Made by a program: the position numbers and the translations under genes | Assembly: GCA_021299375.1 (NCBI GenBank) | Contig: JAJTGR010000017.1 | Location: 90,011-154,010 of the forward strand | DNA from: Gemmatimonadota bacterium | GTDB lineage: Bacteria > Gemmatimonadota > Gemmatimonadetes > Gemmatimonadales > Gemmatimonadaceae | Reading direction: 5' to 3' | DNA length: 64,000 nucleotides | The notes under the pieces: generated by a model | What the model was told of the DNA's origin: nothing | What the model saw: the letters and a program-made list of their open reading frames with translations, nothing else | The model's database searches: none | Part shown: piece by piece, positions 54,775 to 64,000 of the stretch | How positions within the stretch are numbered: position 1 is the first letter of the stretch | How the letters are laid out: every line of letters starts with the position of its first letter

Positions 54775-57111
54775 TCAGTCGTTGGTGGGAGCGTGCGACG
54801 CGGCGATGGCATGCTCGGCCGGCGTGTCGCCGTCCATGGCCTGCGGGATCGCCTCGTGGAACGCCTTCGCGAGCCACGCCACGGGAGCCGTGAACGTGTC
54901 GTCGGAGATGGTGACGCTCGCGCCGGCCTCGGCGCTGGTGACCTGACCGATCACGCGTGCGGGTACCCCGTGGCGCTGCGCGATCTGCAGGATCGCCGCA
55001 CTGTGCCGGGTGGACACCACGGCACGGCCGTGTGCCTCGCCGAAGAGGAGGGCCCGGTGGGGGATCGAGGCCCACGCGGACAGGTCCACGGCGAAACCGA
55101 ATGGCCGGTCACGGGTCATCATGGCACATTCGGCAAGCGCCACGGCCAGCCCACCGTCGCTGCAGTCGTGTGCCGACCGCACGGCACCGCCCTGAATCGC
55201 CTCGAGCAACGTCTCGATCAGTGCCCGCTCGCGCACCGGATCACACGTCGGCGGCGCGCCGATGGTGAGTCCGTGAATGGTGAGCAGGTATTCGCTGGCC
55301 CCGAGCTCGTCGGTGCAATCACCCAGCAGCACAATGTCGTCACCGACCACCTGAAACGCAGATGGCGTAACATGCGCCATCGACTCCACCACACCGACCA
55401 TGCCGATGGTCGGCGTAGGATGAATGGCCCCCTGCGGGTTCTCGTTGTAGAGCGAGACGTTGCCACCCGTCACCGGCGTCTCGAGGACCGTGCACGCCTC
55501 TCCCATCCCGGCGATGGCTTCGCTGAGTTGGAAGTACACCTCCGGCTTCCTGGGATTCCCGAAGTTGAGGTTGTTCGTGATGGCCCGCGGCCGGGCACCT
55601 GTACAGGCCACGTTGCGCGCCGCCTCGCACACCGCCGCGCGGCCGCCATTGCGCGGCGACAGCGCCACATGGCGCCCGTTGCCGTCGATGCACAGTGCGA
55701 TTGCCTTGTCGGTGCCGCGCAGGCGCACAACGGCGGCGTCGCTACCCGGGCCGCGCACCGTACTGGTGCGCACGGTAGAGTCGTACTGCTGCCACACCCA
55801 CCGCTTGCTGGCGATGGTGGGCGAGGCCAGCAAGCGCTCCAGCGTCCACGCGTGATCGCGCTCCTCCTCCAGCAGCGCCACGGCATGCGGGTCCTGCGCC
55901 CGCGCCGCCTTGAGCGCCTCGCTCTCCCGCGGCTCGAGCACGTACTGCGGGCACTCCGTCACCAGACGTGAACCCGGGAACTCGGCCACCACGGTCTCGC
56001 CCTCCGTGACACGATACACCGGCTCCGCGATGACCTCGCCGATCACCGCGGCCTCGAGATCCCACTTGGCGAGAATCGCCCGCACGTGCTCTTCATGGCC
56101 CTGTTTCGCCACCACGAGCATGCGCTCCTGCGACTCCGAAAGCAGGATCTCGTACGGCGTCATCCCCTGTTCGCGAACCGGCACCTTGGTCACGTCGATC
56201 GTCACACCGACATCACCACGCTCCGCCATCTCGGCCGAGGACGACGTGAGCCCCGCCGCCCCCATGTCCTGAATGGCGACGATGTGTCCGCTCCGAATGA
56301 GTTCGAGCGACGCCTCGAGCAGCAGTTTCTCGGTGAAGGGGTCGCCGACCTGCACCATCGGGCGCTTGGCATCACTCGCTTCGGAGAGATCCTCCGACGC
56401 GAAGGACGCCCCATGGATCCCATCCCGTCCGGTGCGCGCCCCGACGGCCATGATCGGATTGCCAACGCCCGAGGCGACGGCGCGCATCAATTCATCCTCG
56501 CGCATGAGGCCGACGCACATGGCGTTCACGAGCGGATTGCCTTCGTACGACGGATCGAACACCACCTCACCGCCCACGGTCGGCACACCGACGCAGTTGC
56601 CGTAATCGCCGATGCCCTTCACGACGCCGGCGAAGAGCCACCGTACGCGTGACGAGCTGAGCGGGCCGAAACGCAGCGAATTGAGCAGGGCGATCGGTCG
56701 CGCACCCATCGTGAACACGTCGCGCAGAATGCCCCCGACGCCCGTGGCCGCCCCCTGATACGGCTCGACCGCAGACGGGTGATTGTGCGATTCGATCTTG
56801 AAGGCCACCGCCCAGCCGTCGCCGACGGAGATGACACCGGCGTTCTCGCCAGGACCCTGCAGCACCCAGGGCGCCCTGGTCGGCAGGGTCTTGAGCATGG
56901 GGCGCGAGTGCTTGTACGAGCAGTGCTCGCTCCAGAGTGCGCTGACCACGCCGATCTCGGTGAAGGTCGGCGTGCGGCCGAGCATGTTCACCAGGCGCTC
57001 GTACTCGAACTCGGTGATGCCATGCTCGGCCACCAGCGCCGGCGTGATGGCAGGATCGCCCGGTCGCGGCTGGACGCGAGACGGGGAGGTCGCCGAATGC
57101 GATGCGATCAT
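54775..57111 (-). CDS. purL: Phosphoribosylformylglycinamidine synthase subunit PurL
   Basis: Synthetase subunit that converts FGAR to FGAM using ammonia from PurQ. 778 residues, the small PurL type of the three-subunit PurS-PurQ-PurL complex. Seen: [54 protein letters not shown] and [15 protein letters not shown] in the second half. Its start overlaps the purQ stop (ATGA). Confidence 0.96.
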   Translation of the reverse strand: MIASHSATSPSRVQPRPGDPAITPALVAEHGITEFEYERLVNMLGRTPTFTEIGVVSALWSEHCSYKHSRPMLKTLPTRAPWVLQGPGENAGVISVGDGWAVAFKIESHNHPSAVEPYQGAATGVGGILRDVFTMGARPIALLNSLRFGPLSSSRVRWLFAGVVKGIGDYGNCVGVPTVGGEVVFDPSYEGNPLVNAMCVGLMREDELMRAVASGVGNPIMAVGARTGRDGIHGASFASEDLSEASDAKRPMVQVGDPFTEKLLLEASLELIRSGHIVAIQDMGAAGLTSSSAEMAERGDVGVTIDVTKVPVREQGMTPYEILLSESQERMLVVAKQGHEEHVRAILAKWDLEAAVIGEVIAEPVYRVTEGETVVAEFPGSRLVTECPQYVLEPRESEALKAARAQDPHAVALLEEERDHAWTLERLLASPTIASKRWVWQQYDSTVRTSTVRGPGSDAAVVRLRGTDKAIALCIDGNGRHVALSPRNGGRAAVCEAARNVACTGARPRAITNNLNFGNPRKPEVYFQLSEAIAGMGEACTVLETPVTGGNVSLYNENPQGAIHPTPTIGMVGVVESMAHVTPSAFQVVGDDIVLLGDCTDELGASEYLLTIHGLTIGAPPTCDPVRERALIETLLEAIQGGAVRSAHDCSDGGLAVALAECAMMTRDRPFGFAVDLSAWASIPHRALLFGEAHGRAVVSTRHSAAILQIAQRHGVPARVIGQVTSAEAGASVTISDDTFTAPVAWLAKAFHEAIPQAMDGDTPAEHAIAASHAPTND

Positions 57112-57812
57112 GCCGACACGCCTCCGAGGAATGATTCGAGGATGGACTGGAAGAGCGGCAGGCCATCGGTGGAGCCGAGGGGCGCCTCGAGGGCGCGCTC
57201 GGGGTGGGGCATCATGCCGAGGACGTTGCCCGCCGCATTGACAATGCCGGCGATGTTGCGGAGCGAGCCGTTGGGATTCGCTGCGGGCGAGGGATCACCA
57301 GCCGCCGTGACGTAGCGGAACACCACCTGGCCGTCACCCTCGAGCCGGGCCAACGTGTCGCCATCGGCCGTGTAGCGTCCGTCTCCATGCGCAACCGGTA
57401 CCGAGATGAGCTGTCCGACGTGGTACTGGGCGCTGAACCGCGTGGCGATGCTCTCGACCCGCAGCGTCACGGGAGCACTCACGAACCGCAGGCTGTCGTT
57501 GCGGAGCAGCGCCCCCGGGAGGAGACCGGCTTCACAGGCGATCTGGAATCCGTTGCAGATGCCCAGCACGAGGCCACCGCGCTTGGCATGGGCCACGACC
57601 TCCCGCATGATGGGGCTGAAGCGCGCAATCGCACCCGCGCGCAGGTAGTCTCCGTAGCTGAAGCCCCCCGGCAGGATGACGAGGTCGACGCCCTGCAGGT
57701 CGTGATCCTTGTGCCAGAGATAGACGGCCTCCTGCCGGAGGACGTCCGTGATCGCGTGGAACGCGTCCTCGTCGCAGTTCGATCCGGGAAAACGGACAAT
57801 GCCGGCCTTCAC
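57108..57812 (-). CDS. purQ: Phosphoribosylformylglycinamidine synthase subunit PurQ (glutaminase)
   Basis: Class I glutaminase feeding ammonia to PurL. 234 residues from GTG 57812 ([16 protein letters not shown]). Nucleophile Cys in [24 protein letters not shown], and the His/Glu pair in GMMPHPERA. Overlaps purS upstream by 4 bases (GTGA) and purL downstream by 3. Confidence 0.96.
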   Translation of the reverse strand: MKAGIVRFPGSNCDEDAFHAITDVLRQEAVYLWHKDHDLQGVDLVILPGGFSYGDYLRAGAIARFSPIMREVVAHAKRGGLVLGICNGFQIACEAGLLPGALLRNDSLRFVSAPVTLRVESIATRFSAQYHVGQLISVPVAHGDGRYTADGDTLARLEGDGQVVFRYVTAAGDPSPAANPNGSLRNIAGIVNAAGNVLGMMPHPERALEAPLGSTDGLPLFQSILESFLGGVSA

Positions 57813-58066
57813 GCGCGCTCCACACGGGCGATGTCGAAATCCTCCGTCACCGGGTTCGCGAGCAGCTTCTCGCACATGGCCGTGACTTGCGCCCGAGCCG
57901 CCTCGACGGACTCGGCGTCGGCGTCAATGACCACGTAGCGGCCCACGCGCACATCACCGACCGCGACAAACCCCAGAGAGTGCAGGGCGTCGGCCACGGC
58001 CTTTCCCTGGGGATCGAGGATGCCGCGTCGCGGCGTGATGTGGATGGCGCAACGGAAACGGGTCAT
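57809..58066 (-). CDS. purS: Phosphoribosylformylglycinamidine synthase subunit PurS
   Basis: Small third subunit, 85 residues, that bridges PurQ and PurL. RFRCAIHITPRRGILDPQG and the central GFVAVGDVRVGRYVVID strand pattern match the family. Coupled on both sides by 4-base overlaps (pssA stop ATGA and purQ start GTGA). Confidence 0.94.
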   Translation of the reverse strand: MTRFRCAIHITPRRGILDPQGKAVADALHSLGFVAVGDVRVGRYVVIDADAESVEAARAQVTAMCEKLLANPVTEDFDIARVERA

Positions 58067-58953
58067 GGGGGAAGATCCTCGCGACCGGTCTCAGGACCGG
58101 ATGGATTACGGGGGAGGCGCCGCCGGCGGTGGCGACGGGGAGCAGCAGGAGTATCGAGCGCGTCATGCTCGTCGTCGTTCGGCCCGTCGTCACGGCCGGG
58201 CAGACGGTCGAGCAGGCCCAGGAACACCGTGCGGCCGATACCGTACAAGACGTACGCCATGCCGGCCGGGAAGAAGAACTGCTTGGGCAGAAAGATCACA
58301 CCCACGAGCGTACTGATGACGAGCAGGAAACCGAGGATGCCCTGCAGCGTCCGGAAGTTGACGACGGGGAACTTCGCGTACTGCACGTTGCTGATCATGA
58401 GCATGCCGAGGCCGAGTATCAGGAAGCGCAGCACCTGGTGCCAGGGGAGATCGGCGACGATCGTCTCGGTGTAGAGCGGCGTCTGGCTGAACCAATAGTA
58501 GGTGGCGAGGATACCGCCGGCGGCCGGACTCGGAAGCCCCTGAAAGTGCGTGGTCTTGCGACCCGCCTGCATGACATTGAATCGCGCCAATCGCATCACC
58601 GCGCAGGCGGTGAAGAAGAAGCAGAAGATCCACTCCCACCGCGTGCTCTGGAACACGGCGAAGTACATGATCAGTGCGGGCGCCGTGCCGAACGAGATCG
58701 CGTCGACGAGTGAATCGAGCTCTTCGCCAAAGCGCGAACCCGACTTGGTGGCGCGGGCAATGCGCCCATCGAGTGCGTCGGCAATGCCGCCGAACACGAT
58801 GAACCGCGCCGCCGCATCGAAGTCGCCTCGCGACGCCGCCACGATGGCGAAAATCCCGAAGAAGAGGTTCGCCAGCGTGAAGCCGTTGGGCAGGGCAACG
58901 GCTGCCGCCTGCCGCGGCCGGATGCGCCGCGGGTACTCGGCCGGCTCGCTCAT
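58063..58953 (-). CDS. pssA: CDP-diacylglycerol-serine O-phosphatidyltransferase
   Basis: Makes phosphatidylserine, the precursor of phosphatidylethanolamine, from the CDP-DAG of CdsA (10.6 kb). 296 residues, about seven TM helices. The CDP-alcohol phosphotransferase motif DG-x2-AR-x8-G-x3-D-x3-D is complete (DGRIARATKSGSRFGEELDS then LVD). The C-terminal 45 residues are a charged Arg/Asp-rich cytosolic tail. No psd gene is adjacent, unlike in many genomes. Confidence 0.94.
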   Translation of the reverse strand: MSEPAEYPRRIRPRQAAAVALPNGFTLANLFFGIFAIVAASRGDFDAAARFIVFGGIADALDGRIARATKSGSRFGEELDSLVDAISFGTAPALIMYFAVFQSTRWEWIFCFFFTACAVMRLARFNVMQAGRKTTHFQGLPSPAAGGILATYYWFSQTPLYTETIVADLPWHQVLRFLILGLGMLMISNVQYAKFPVVNFRTLQGILGFLLVISTLVGVIFLPKQFFFPAGMAYVLYGIGRTVFLGLLDRLPGRDDGPNDDEHDALDTPAAPRRHRRRRLPRNPSGPETGREDLPP

Positions 58954-58984
58954 GCCGCACTCCGGCGAGGACGCGGACCCGGCG

Positions 58985-59161
58985 TCATGCCGAAGGCAGC
59001 GGCAGGCGATATCGCCACGCGATCACGACCGCCATCACCGCGCACGCAAGACCGGCCAGCCACAGGGGCCACGACCGGCGGCGCAGCGCCACCGCAAAGA
59101 CCGCGGCAGTCATCACGACGGAACCGAGCATGAGCGCGTGGCCCTCGGCGGCGAAGGTCAT
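58985..59161 (-). CDS. Small two-helix membrane protein, translationally coupled to purC
   Basis: 58 residues, [20 protein letters not shown] at the start; two hydrophobic helices at about 9-25 and 32-49 joined by a basic turn (LRRRSWPLW), and a short polar end. The ATG at 59159-59161 overlaps the purC stop as ATGA, and the pssA gene starts 31 bases after its TGA. The exact overlap mirrors the other gene junctions of this operon and is the main evidence that it is translated. Function unknown; no family recognised. Confidence 0.65.
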   Translation of the reverse strand: MTFAAEGHALMLGSVVMTAAVFAVALRRRSWPLWLAGLACAVMAVVIAWRYRLPLPSA

Positions 59162-60102
59162 AGGCCAGCGGTCAGGCCAAGTCGCTCGAGATCGAGCGGA
59201 GCGCCCGTGAGACGCGCGAAGGCATCGCGATACCGGAGACTCGTGGCCGCGATGACCTCGGGCGGGAGCATGGGCGGGGGGGCCTCGCCGTTCCAGCGAC
59301 CAGCGCGCCGCTCGGCATCGAGCCAGTCGCGCAGCGGCTGTTTGTCGAAGCTCGGTTGCCCGCGCCCCGGAGCGTAGCCGTCGGCGGGCCAGAAACGCGA
59401 ACTGTCCGGCGTGAGCACTTCGTCGATCAGGAGCAACCGACCGTTCCGCCAGCCGAACTCGAATTTGGTGTCGGCGACGATGATGCCGCGCGGCTCCGCC
59501 GCCGCCCGCCCGAACTCGTAGATCTCCCGCGCGAGGCGCTCGAGCGCAGCCGCGGTGTCGGCGCCAACCGTGTCGATCACGGCCGACACCGTGATGTTCT
59601 CGTCGTGACCGGTCTCGGCCTTCGTCGCCGGACTGAAGATCGGCGGATCAAGTCGGTCGCTCTCGCGCAGACCGGTGGCAAGTGGCTCGCCAGCCAGCGT
59701 TCCATGCACCTGATACTCCTTCCAGGCCGACCCCGTGATGTACCCCCTGACGACGCACTCGATCGGCACGACCTCGGCCCGGACACACAACATCGCGCGT
59801 CCCGCCAAGGCGGCGCGATGCGGCGCAAGCGCCGGGAGCTCACGGAGGATCGCGTCGGTGTCGGCCGTGAGCAGATGGTGCTCGACCTGACCCTCCAACT
59901 GGGCCAGCCACCACGACGTGAGCTGGGTGAGCACAGCCCCCTTGTACGGGATCGCCTCGTGCATGACAACGTCGAAGGCGCTGATACGGTCGGTCGTGAC
60001 GAGCAACAGTCGGTCCGCATCGACGCCATACACGTCACGCACCTTGCCGCGACGCACGAGCGGAAGCGGCAGCGCGGTAGTCGTGAGCGCCGACGCGGTC
60101 AT
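59158..60102 (-). CDS. purC: Phosphoribosylaminoimidazole-succinocarboxamide (SAICAR) synthase
   Basis: ATP-dependent addition of aspartate to CAIR in purine synthesis. 314 residues from ATG 60102, which overlaps the purB stop (ATGA). The longer eukaryote/yeast-like form (about 300) and not the about 240-residue enterobacterial form. Motifs: [44 protein letters not shown] and [15 protein letters not shown]. Confidence 0.95.
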   Translation of the reverse strand: MTASALTTTALPLPLVRRGKVRDVYGVDADRLLLVTTDRISAFDVVMHEAIPYKGAVLTQLTSWWLAQLEGQVEHHLLTADTDAILRELPALAPHRAALAGRAMLCVRAEVVPIECVVRGYITGSAWKEYQVHGTLAGEPLATGLRESDRLDPPIFSPATKAETGHDENITVSAVIDTVGADTAAALERLAREIYEFGRAAAEPRGIIVADTKFEFGWRNGRLLLIDEVLTPDSSRFWPADGYAPGRGQPSFDKQPLRDWLDAERRAGRWNGEAPPPMLPPEVIAATSLRYRDAFARLTGAPLDLERLGLTAGL

Positions 60103-61538
60103 ACGCGGACCTCCTCGCGCTCGACACCAGACCGGTCGCGCGACAGCCACGGCGCGACGTGCTCGGCGAGGAACTCCCCCACCTGCTGCGGCGCACGGCC
60201 GACGAAGCGGGAGGGGTCGGTCACGGCCTGCAGATCTTCGAGAGACACGCCGAACGCCGGGTCAGCCGCCAGCCGATCGAGCATATCGTTGCGCGGTGCG
60301 CCATCCTTCACCGCGCGAGCGGCCTCGATGCTGTGCCCGCGGATGATCTCGTGCGCCTCCTGCCGGTCGCCGCCGGCCCGCACGAAGCGCACGATGAGCT
60401 CCTCCGTGGCCATGAACGGCAGCTCGTCGTCCACGCGCCGGCGAATGCGGGCCGGGTGGACCTCGAGGCCCCGAACCACGTTCTGCATGAGCACGAGAAT
60501 CGCATCCGTTGCCAGGAATGACTCGGGAATGGCCAGGCGCCGGTTGGCCGAGTCATCGAGCGTGCGCTCGAAATACTGCACGGCGTGCGTCTGGTTCGCG
60601 TTGGGCTCGAGCGACAGCACGAACCGCGCGAGCGCCGCAATCCGCTCCGATCGCATCGGATTGCGCTTGTACGCCATGGCCGACGATCCGATCTGGTGCT
60701 GCTCGAACGGCTCCTCCAGCTCACCAAAGGCCTGCAGCATCCGGATGTCTCCGGAGAACTTCGAGGCCGTGGCGGCGATGCCAGCCACCACGCCGAGCAC
60801 CTGTGCATCCACCTTGCGTGAGTAGGTCTGGCCGCTGACCGGAATCGACGCCGCGAAGTCCATGCGCTGGCACACCAGCCCATCGAGCTGTCGCACCTTC
60901 GCGTGGTCGCCGTCGAACAGCGAGAGGAAGCTGGCCTGCGTGCCCGTCGTACCCTTCACCCCGCGGAAAGGCAGGGTGGTGACGCGGTGCTCCAGATCGG
61001 CAAGGTCCAACAGGATGTCCTGCATCCAGAGCGTCGCCCGCTTGCCCACCGTGGTGAGCTGCGCCGGCTGCAGGTGCGTGTAGCCGAGCGCCGGCACGTC
61101 CTTCCATTCGCGAGCGAAAACGCTCAGGGCGTCGAGCGTGTCGAGCAGTTTCTCGCGGAGCAGTGCCAGGCCGCGTCGCATGAGGATCAGCTCGGCGTTG
61201 TCCGTGACGTAGCAACTCGTCGCCCCCAGATGGATGAACTTCCGCGCCGCCGGCGCGACGTCGCCAAACGCGTGCACATGCGCCATGACGTCGTGCCGGA
61301 ACTTCTGCTCGTACACCGCCACGGCGTCGAAATCGATGTCGTCCAGATGCGCACGCATGGCCTCGATCGCGTCGTCGGGAATGGCAAGCCCCAAGGCCTG
61401 CTGCGACTCCGCGAGGGCCAGCCACAGGCGCCGCCAGAGACCATAGCGGGTCTGCGGCCCCCAGAGGGTCAGCATGGCGCGCGACGCGTAACGGTCGGCC
61501 AGCGGGGACTGGTAGGACGAGCGATCGGGAGCGGTCAC
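60099..61538 (-). CDS. purB: Adenylosuccinate lyase
   Basis: Fumarate-releasing lyase acting twice in purine synthesis (SAICAR to AICAR and adenylosuccinate to AMP). 479 residues, the eukaryotic-type length. Signature [17 protein letters not shown] with the catalytic Ser loop, [13 protein letters not shown], and [16 protein letters not shown] with the catalytic His. Follows the degP-like gene by 18 bases. Confidence 0.95.
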   Translation of the reverse strand: MTAPDRSSYQSPLADRYASRAMLTLWGPQTRYGLWRRLWLALAESQQALGLAIPDDAIEAMRAHLDDIDFDAVAVYEQKFRHDVMAHVHAFGDVAPAARKFIHLGATSCYVTDNAELILMRRGLALLREKLLDTLDALSVFAREWKDVPALGYTHLQPAQLTTVGKRATLWMQDILLDLADLEHRVTTLPFRGVKGTTGTQASFLSLFDGDHAKVRQLDGLVCQRMDFAASIPVSGQTYSRKVDAQVLGVVAGIAATASKFSGDIRMLQAFGELEEPFEQHQIGSSAMAYKRNPMRSERIAALARFVLSLEPNANQTHAVQYFERTLDDSANRRLAIPESFLATDAILVLMQNVVRGLEVHPARIRRRVDDELPFMATEELIVRFVRAGGDRQEAHEIIRGHSIEAARAVKDGAPRNDMLDRLAADPAFGVSLEDLQAVTDPSRFVGRAPQQVGEFLAEHVAPWLSRDRSGVEREEVRV

Positions 61539-61556
61539 GGCGACGGGAATGAGGGA

Positions 61557-62984
61557 TCAGCGAAGGGAGAACGACGTCTGGTAGTACTGGCGATTACGCT
61601 CGAACACGAGGAAGATCGGCCCCCGCGCGCCATAGCGCTCGAAGGCGCTCGACGCCGCGGCGGCCGTCGTAATGCGCGCCTGTCCCACCTGGGCGATGAC
61701 ATCGCCCTCCTGCAACCCGATCTCTTCACGGATTCGGTCCGAGACGCGGTACACCAGCGCCCCCGCCGTGGACGCGAGGCCGCGCTCCTGACGAATGGCG
61801 TCGGTCAGCGTGATCAGCTGCAACTCCCGGAGAACCGTGACCTTCTCCGCGGTGACCTCAGGGGCATCGGCCACCTGAAGGGTGACCTGCAACTCGCGGC
61901 CGCCGCGGCGGACCGTGATCGGCAGGGTCTCCCCGACTCGCAGGTCGAGCAACCGCGCCTCCCAATCGAACGGATTCCGGACCGCACGCGTTCCGGCGCC
62001 AACGACCTGATCACCCACCCGGATGCCCGCCCGCTCGGCCGGAGACCCCGGCACGACTCGCGCCACGATGGCCCCGACCGACGCCACATCCCTCGCGCTC
62101 TGCACCTGCGGCGTCTGCAGCCGGATGCCCACCCAAGGCTGACGGACCGCGCCGTGTTCGAGCAGGTCCTCGACAATGCGCTTGGTGCGGTCGATCGGGA
62201 TCGCAAACCCCAACCCAACCGAGCCGCCGGTCGGTGTATAAATGGAACTGTTGACACCGATCACCTCACCTGACGCATTCACCAGCGGTCCGCCGGAATT
62301 GCCGGGGTTGATCGCGGCGTCAGTCTGAATCATGTCGATGTAGGCCCCCCCCCCCTCGCCCCGGCCGGCCAGGTTCCGCCCTACCGCGCTGACCACCCCC
62401 ACCGACACGCTCGGCTCGTTGTTGCCGAGCACGAAGCCGAACGGATTGCCGATCGCGATCGTCCACTCACCAACGATGAGGTCCGACGAGCGACCCAAGG
62501 GCGCCACCGGCAAGCCCTTCGCCTTGATGCGCACGACGGCGAGGTCGTTTGACTCGTCGAGTCCCACCACCTCGGCGTCGTATCGGGTGCCGTCACGCAT
62601 GGCCACCGACACGCGCGACGCCCCGGCGATGACATGGGCATTGGTGACCACGACGCCGTCCGCACGAATCACGAAACCAGAACCGATGCCGGCGTTGCGA
62701 CGCTCGCCGGAGCGGCCCCCCATGAAGTACTCGAAGAAATCCACCGGGACCCGCTCCACGGTCTCCGTCTGCACGGTCACCACGGCGGGGGCCACCCGCT
62801 CCACGGCCGTCGTGATGGCGGTCCGCCGCGAGGAGGCCACCGACTGGGCCGGGACTGGCGCCGCCACCATGGGAGGCGCCGCGGGCAGCGTCCGGCTTTG
62901 CGCCTCGGACAACGAAGGATTCGCTCCCTCGCACCCTGCCAACACCAGCGCCAGCAGTCCGACGCACGATGACCGGGACTTCAT
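61557..62984 (-). CDS. DegP/HtrA-family serine protease lipoprotein with two PDZ domains
   Basis: Periplasmic quality-control protease. 475 residues from ATG 62984; signal peptide MKSRSSCVGLLALVLAGC with lipobox LAGC (Cys18), so a membrane-anchored form. Catalytic triad H117 (VVTNAHVIAG), D147 (ESNDLAVV), S230 (NPGNSGGPL). First PDZ about 285-370 (VPGSPAERAGIRVGDQV), second about 390-475 (IGLQEGDVIAQVG). 40 bases after truA. Confidence 0.92.
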   Translation of the reverse strand: MKSRSSCVGLLALVLAGCEGANPSLSEAQSRTLPAAPPMVAAPVPAQSVASSRRTAITTAVERVAPAVVTVQTETVERVPVDFFEYFMGGRSGERRNAGIGSGFVIRADGVVVTNAHVIAGASRVSVAMRDGTRYDAEVVGLDESNDLAVVRIKAKGLPVAPLGRSSDLIVGEWTIAIGNPFGFVLGNNEPSVSVGVVSAVGRNLAGRGEGGGAYIDMIQTDAAINPGNSGGPLVNASGEVIGVNSSIYTPTGGSVGLGFAIPIDRTKRIVEDLLEHGAVRQPWVGIRLQTPQVQSARDVASVGAIVARVVPGSPAERAGIRVGDQVVGAGTRAVRNPFDWEARLLDLRVGETLPITVRRGGRELQVTLQVADAPEVTAEKVTVLRELQLITLTDAIRQERGLASTAGALVYRVSDRIREEIGLQEGDVIAQVGQARITTAAAASSAFERYGARGPIFLVFERNRQYYQTSFSLR

Positions 62985-63024
62985 GGAGACTGGTCGCCTG
63001 GGCATCCGGCAAAAGGGCCCGGAC

Positions 63025-63801
63025 TCATTCGCTGGGGGCATAGCAGGTCGCAGGGTACGAGACGGCGCGCAACGAGAGGCCGCGCGCGGGGGCAGGCGCC
63101 GACGTTTCGGCGTTCTCGGTCGCGGTGAGCAGGCGCGCGGTGGTGCCGCGTGGTCGGCGCCCTTGCGCCACGTCGATCATCGTCCCGACCAGGAATCGCA
63201 CCATGTGATGAAGGAAGCGGTTCGCCTGCACATCGAACACCCAGCCGCCGTCCCGCGGTACCCACGCCGCGTGGTGAATCACGCAGCGATGATGATCGTG
63301 AGCCGGCGCCGTGTGGGCCACGGCGAACGCACGGAAGACGTGCTCGCCGATCACGGCGTCCGCCTCGCCGTGAAGGGCCGAGGCGTCAAGGGGGTGACGC
63401 ACGGCCCATTCATAGCGGCGACGAAACGGCGAGTTGGCCGAGTCATCGGTCCCGACAAGATAACCATAACGGCGCGCGGTTGCGCTGCGGCGGGGATGAA
63501 AATCGGCGGTCATCTGATGCGCCGCCGCCACCCAGATGTCGTCAGGCAACAGCGCATTCATGGCGCGGCGGAGCGCCGGCGGCGTCCACTTGGCGGGTAC
63601 ACGCACCCCAACCCCCTGGCCATGGGCGTGCACACCGGCATCGGTGCGGCCGGCGCCGACCGCCGTCATGGGGGTGCCACACAGGCGCGTCAGCACCGCC
63701 TCCATCTCGCCTTGGACGGTGCGCGCGGCCGGTTGACGCTGCCAGCCGGCGAAGCGCCCCCCGTCATACTGGGTTACGAGGAGGATCGGTCGGGGGTCCA
63801 T
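63025..63801 (-). CDS. truA: tRNA pseudouridine synthase A
   Basis: Makes pseudouridine at positions 38-40 of the anticodon stem. 258 residues from ATG 63801. Catalytic Asp is D54 in GAGRTDAGVHAHGQ; also YDGGRFAGWQRQP, DDIWVAAAHQM, FLHHMVRFLVGT-type RFLHHMVRFLVGTMIDVA. First gene of the minus-strand purine operon. Confidence 0.95.
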   Translation of the reverse strand: MDPRPILLVTQYDGGRFAGWQRQPAARTVQGEMEAVLTRLCGTPMTAVGAGRTDAGVHAHGQGVGVRVPAKWTPPALRRAMNALLPDDIWVAAAHQMTADFHPRRSATARRYGYLVGTDDSANSPFRRRYEWAVRHPLDASALHGEADAVIGEHVFRAFAVAHTAPAHDHHRCVIHHAAWVPRDGGWVFDVQANRFLHHMVRFLVGTMIDVAQGRRPRGTTARLLTATENAETSAPAPARGLSLRAVSYPATCYAPSE

Positions 63802-63810
63802 GGCGCGGGG

Positions 63811-63839
63811 AAGCTAGGCAACCCCGGGGCCGCCATCAA
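63811..63839 (-). promoter_or_regulatory. Putative short-leader promoter of the truA-purine operon
   Basis: Minus strand: TTGATG (63839-63834), 17-base spacer, TAGCTT (63816-63811), then 9 bases to the truA ATG at 63801. Same -10 sequence as hisS and dusB. If real, it drives about 15 kb. Confidence 0.5.
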
Positions 63840-63917
63840 CTCACCACCAGATCGTGGCCGCTGGGCCATTGCGCCGGTGGCGCCGCCGACGTTTCCTCCA
63901 CGTCACGTCTCCTCGCC

Positions 63918-64000
63918 ATGGCCCCACGCTCCCTCGCATCGCTGGCGCACGCCCTCGCGGCCGCCCCTGACCTCGATCACGCCCTGATCGCCCTCGGCGA
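63918..64000 (+). CDS. Start of an unidentified gene, 3' partial
   Basis: From ATG 63918 the frame MAPRSLASLAHALAAAPDLD continues open to the window edge (27 codons). Ala/Leu-rich helical start; too short to assign. Divergent from truA with a 116-base intergenic region containing the truA promoter. Confidence 0.45.
   Translation, partial: MAPRSLASLAHALAAAPDLDHALIALG

Noticed and set aside
62419..63987. Plus-strand open frame through the degP-like and truA region
   Set aside because: Shadow of two well-supported minus-strand genes with intact catalytic residues.

Overview
This is a GC-rich (roughly two-thirds G+C) stretch of a diderm bacterial chromosome, packed almost entirely with core housekeeping genes. 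There are no phage, IS or CRISPR signatures. An outer-membrane usher, RseP and an Asp/His/Ser DegP-like lipoprotein indicate a double-membrane cell. The combination of an archaeal/eukaryotic-type ProRS, a eukaryotic-type adenylosuccinate lyase, -10 boxes of the form TA(G/C)CTT and the FCB-like gene content suggests a member of the Gemmatimonadota. That assignment is an inference, not a database match.

Layout: 1-4.9 kb holds an acyl-CoA (propionyl-CoA) carboxylase cluster with an RNA uracil methyltransferase inserted between the biotin carboxylase and the biotin carrier, convergent with mscL. 5.5-14.3 kb carries rplM-rpsI, then rpsB-tsf-pyrH-frr-uppS-cdsA-dxr-rseP and a small lipoprotein gene. 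A membrane Ser/Thr kinase (minus strand) precedes rpsO-pnp-M16 peptidase-ald (16.4-21.4 kb). 21.5-30.8 kb is the accessory island: on the minus strand a giant fused chaperone-usher, a tandem DUF4402 subunit and a LamG/PKD/Ig lipoprotein broken by an in-frame amber codon, and divergently a single-domain DUF4402 pilin-like gene. 31-36.8 kb is the mreB-mreC-mreD-mrdA-rodA cell-shape operon, then accD-folC, then hisS-proS-lysA-yfcE-like-guaA-MATE (39.2-46.7 kb). ptsN and dusB are divergent at 47.1 kb and tmRNA lies at 48.3 kb.

The last 15 kb (63.8 down to 48.7 kb) reads as one tightly packed minus-strand transcription unit: truA, degP-like, purB, purC, a 58-residue two-helix membrane protein, pssA, purS, purQ, purL, purF, ppdK, an NTF2-like secreted protein and a frameshifted flavin monooxygenase. 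Most neighbours overlap by an ATGA or are separated by fewer than 45 bases.

The most notable points are the single-polypeptide chaperone-usher with flanking DUF4402 subunits (a candidate non-canonical pilus system), the amber-interrupted LamG protein, a recurrent leaderless promoter pattern (TTG...TAGCTT placed 6-9 bases before ATG), matching Arg-Gly-rich tails on ribosomal protein S2 and PNPase, and a translationally coupled small membrane-protein gene.
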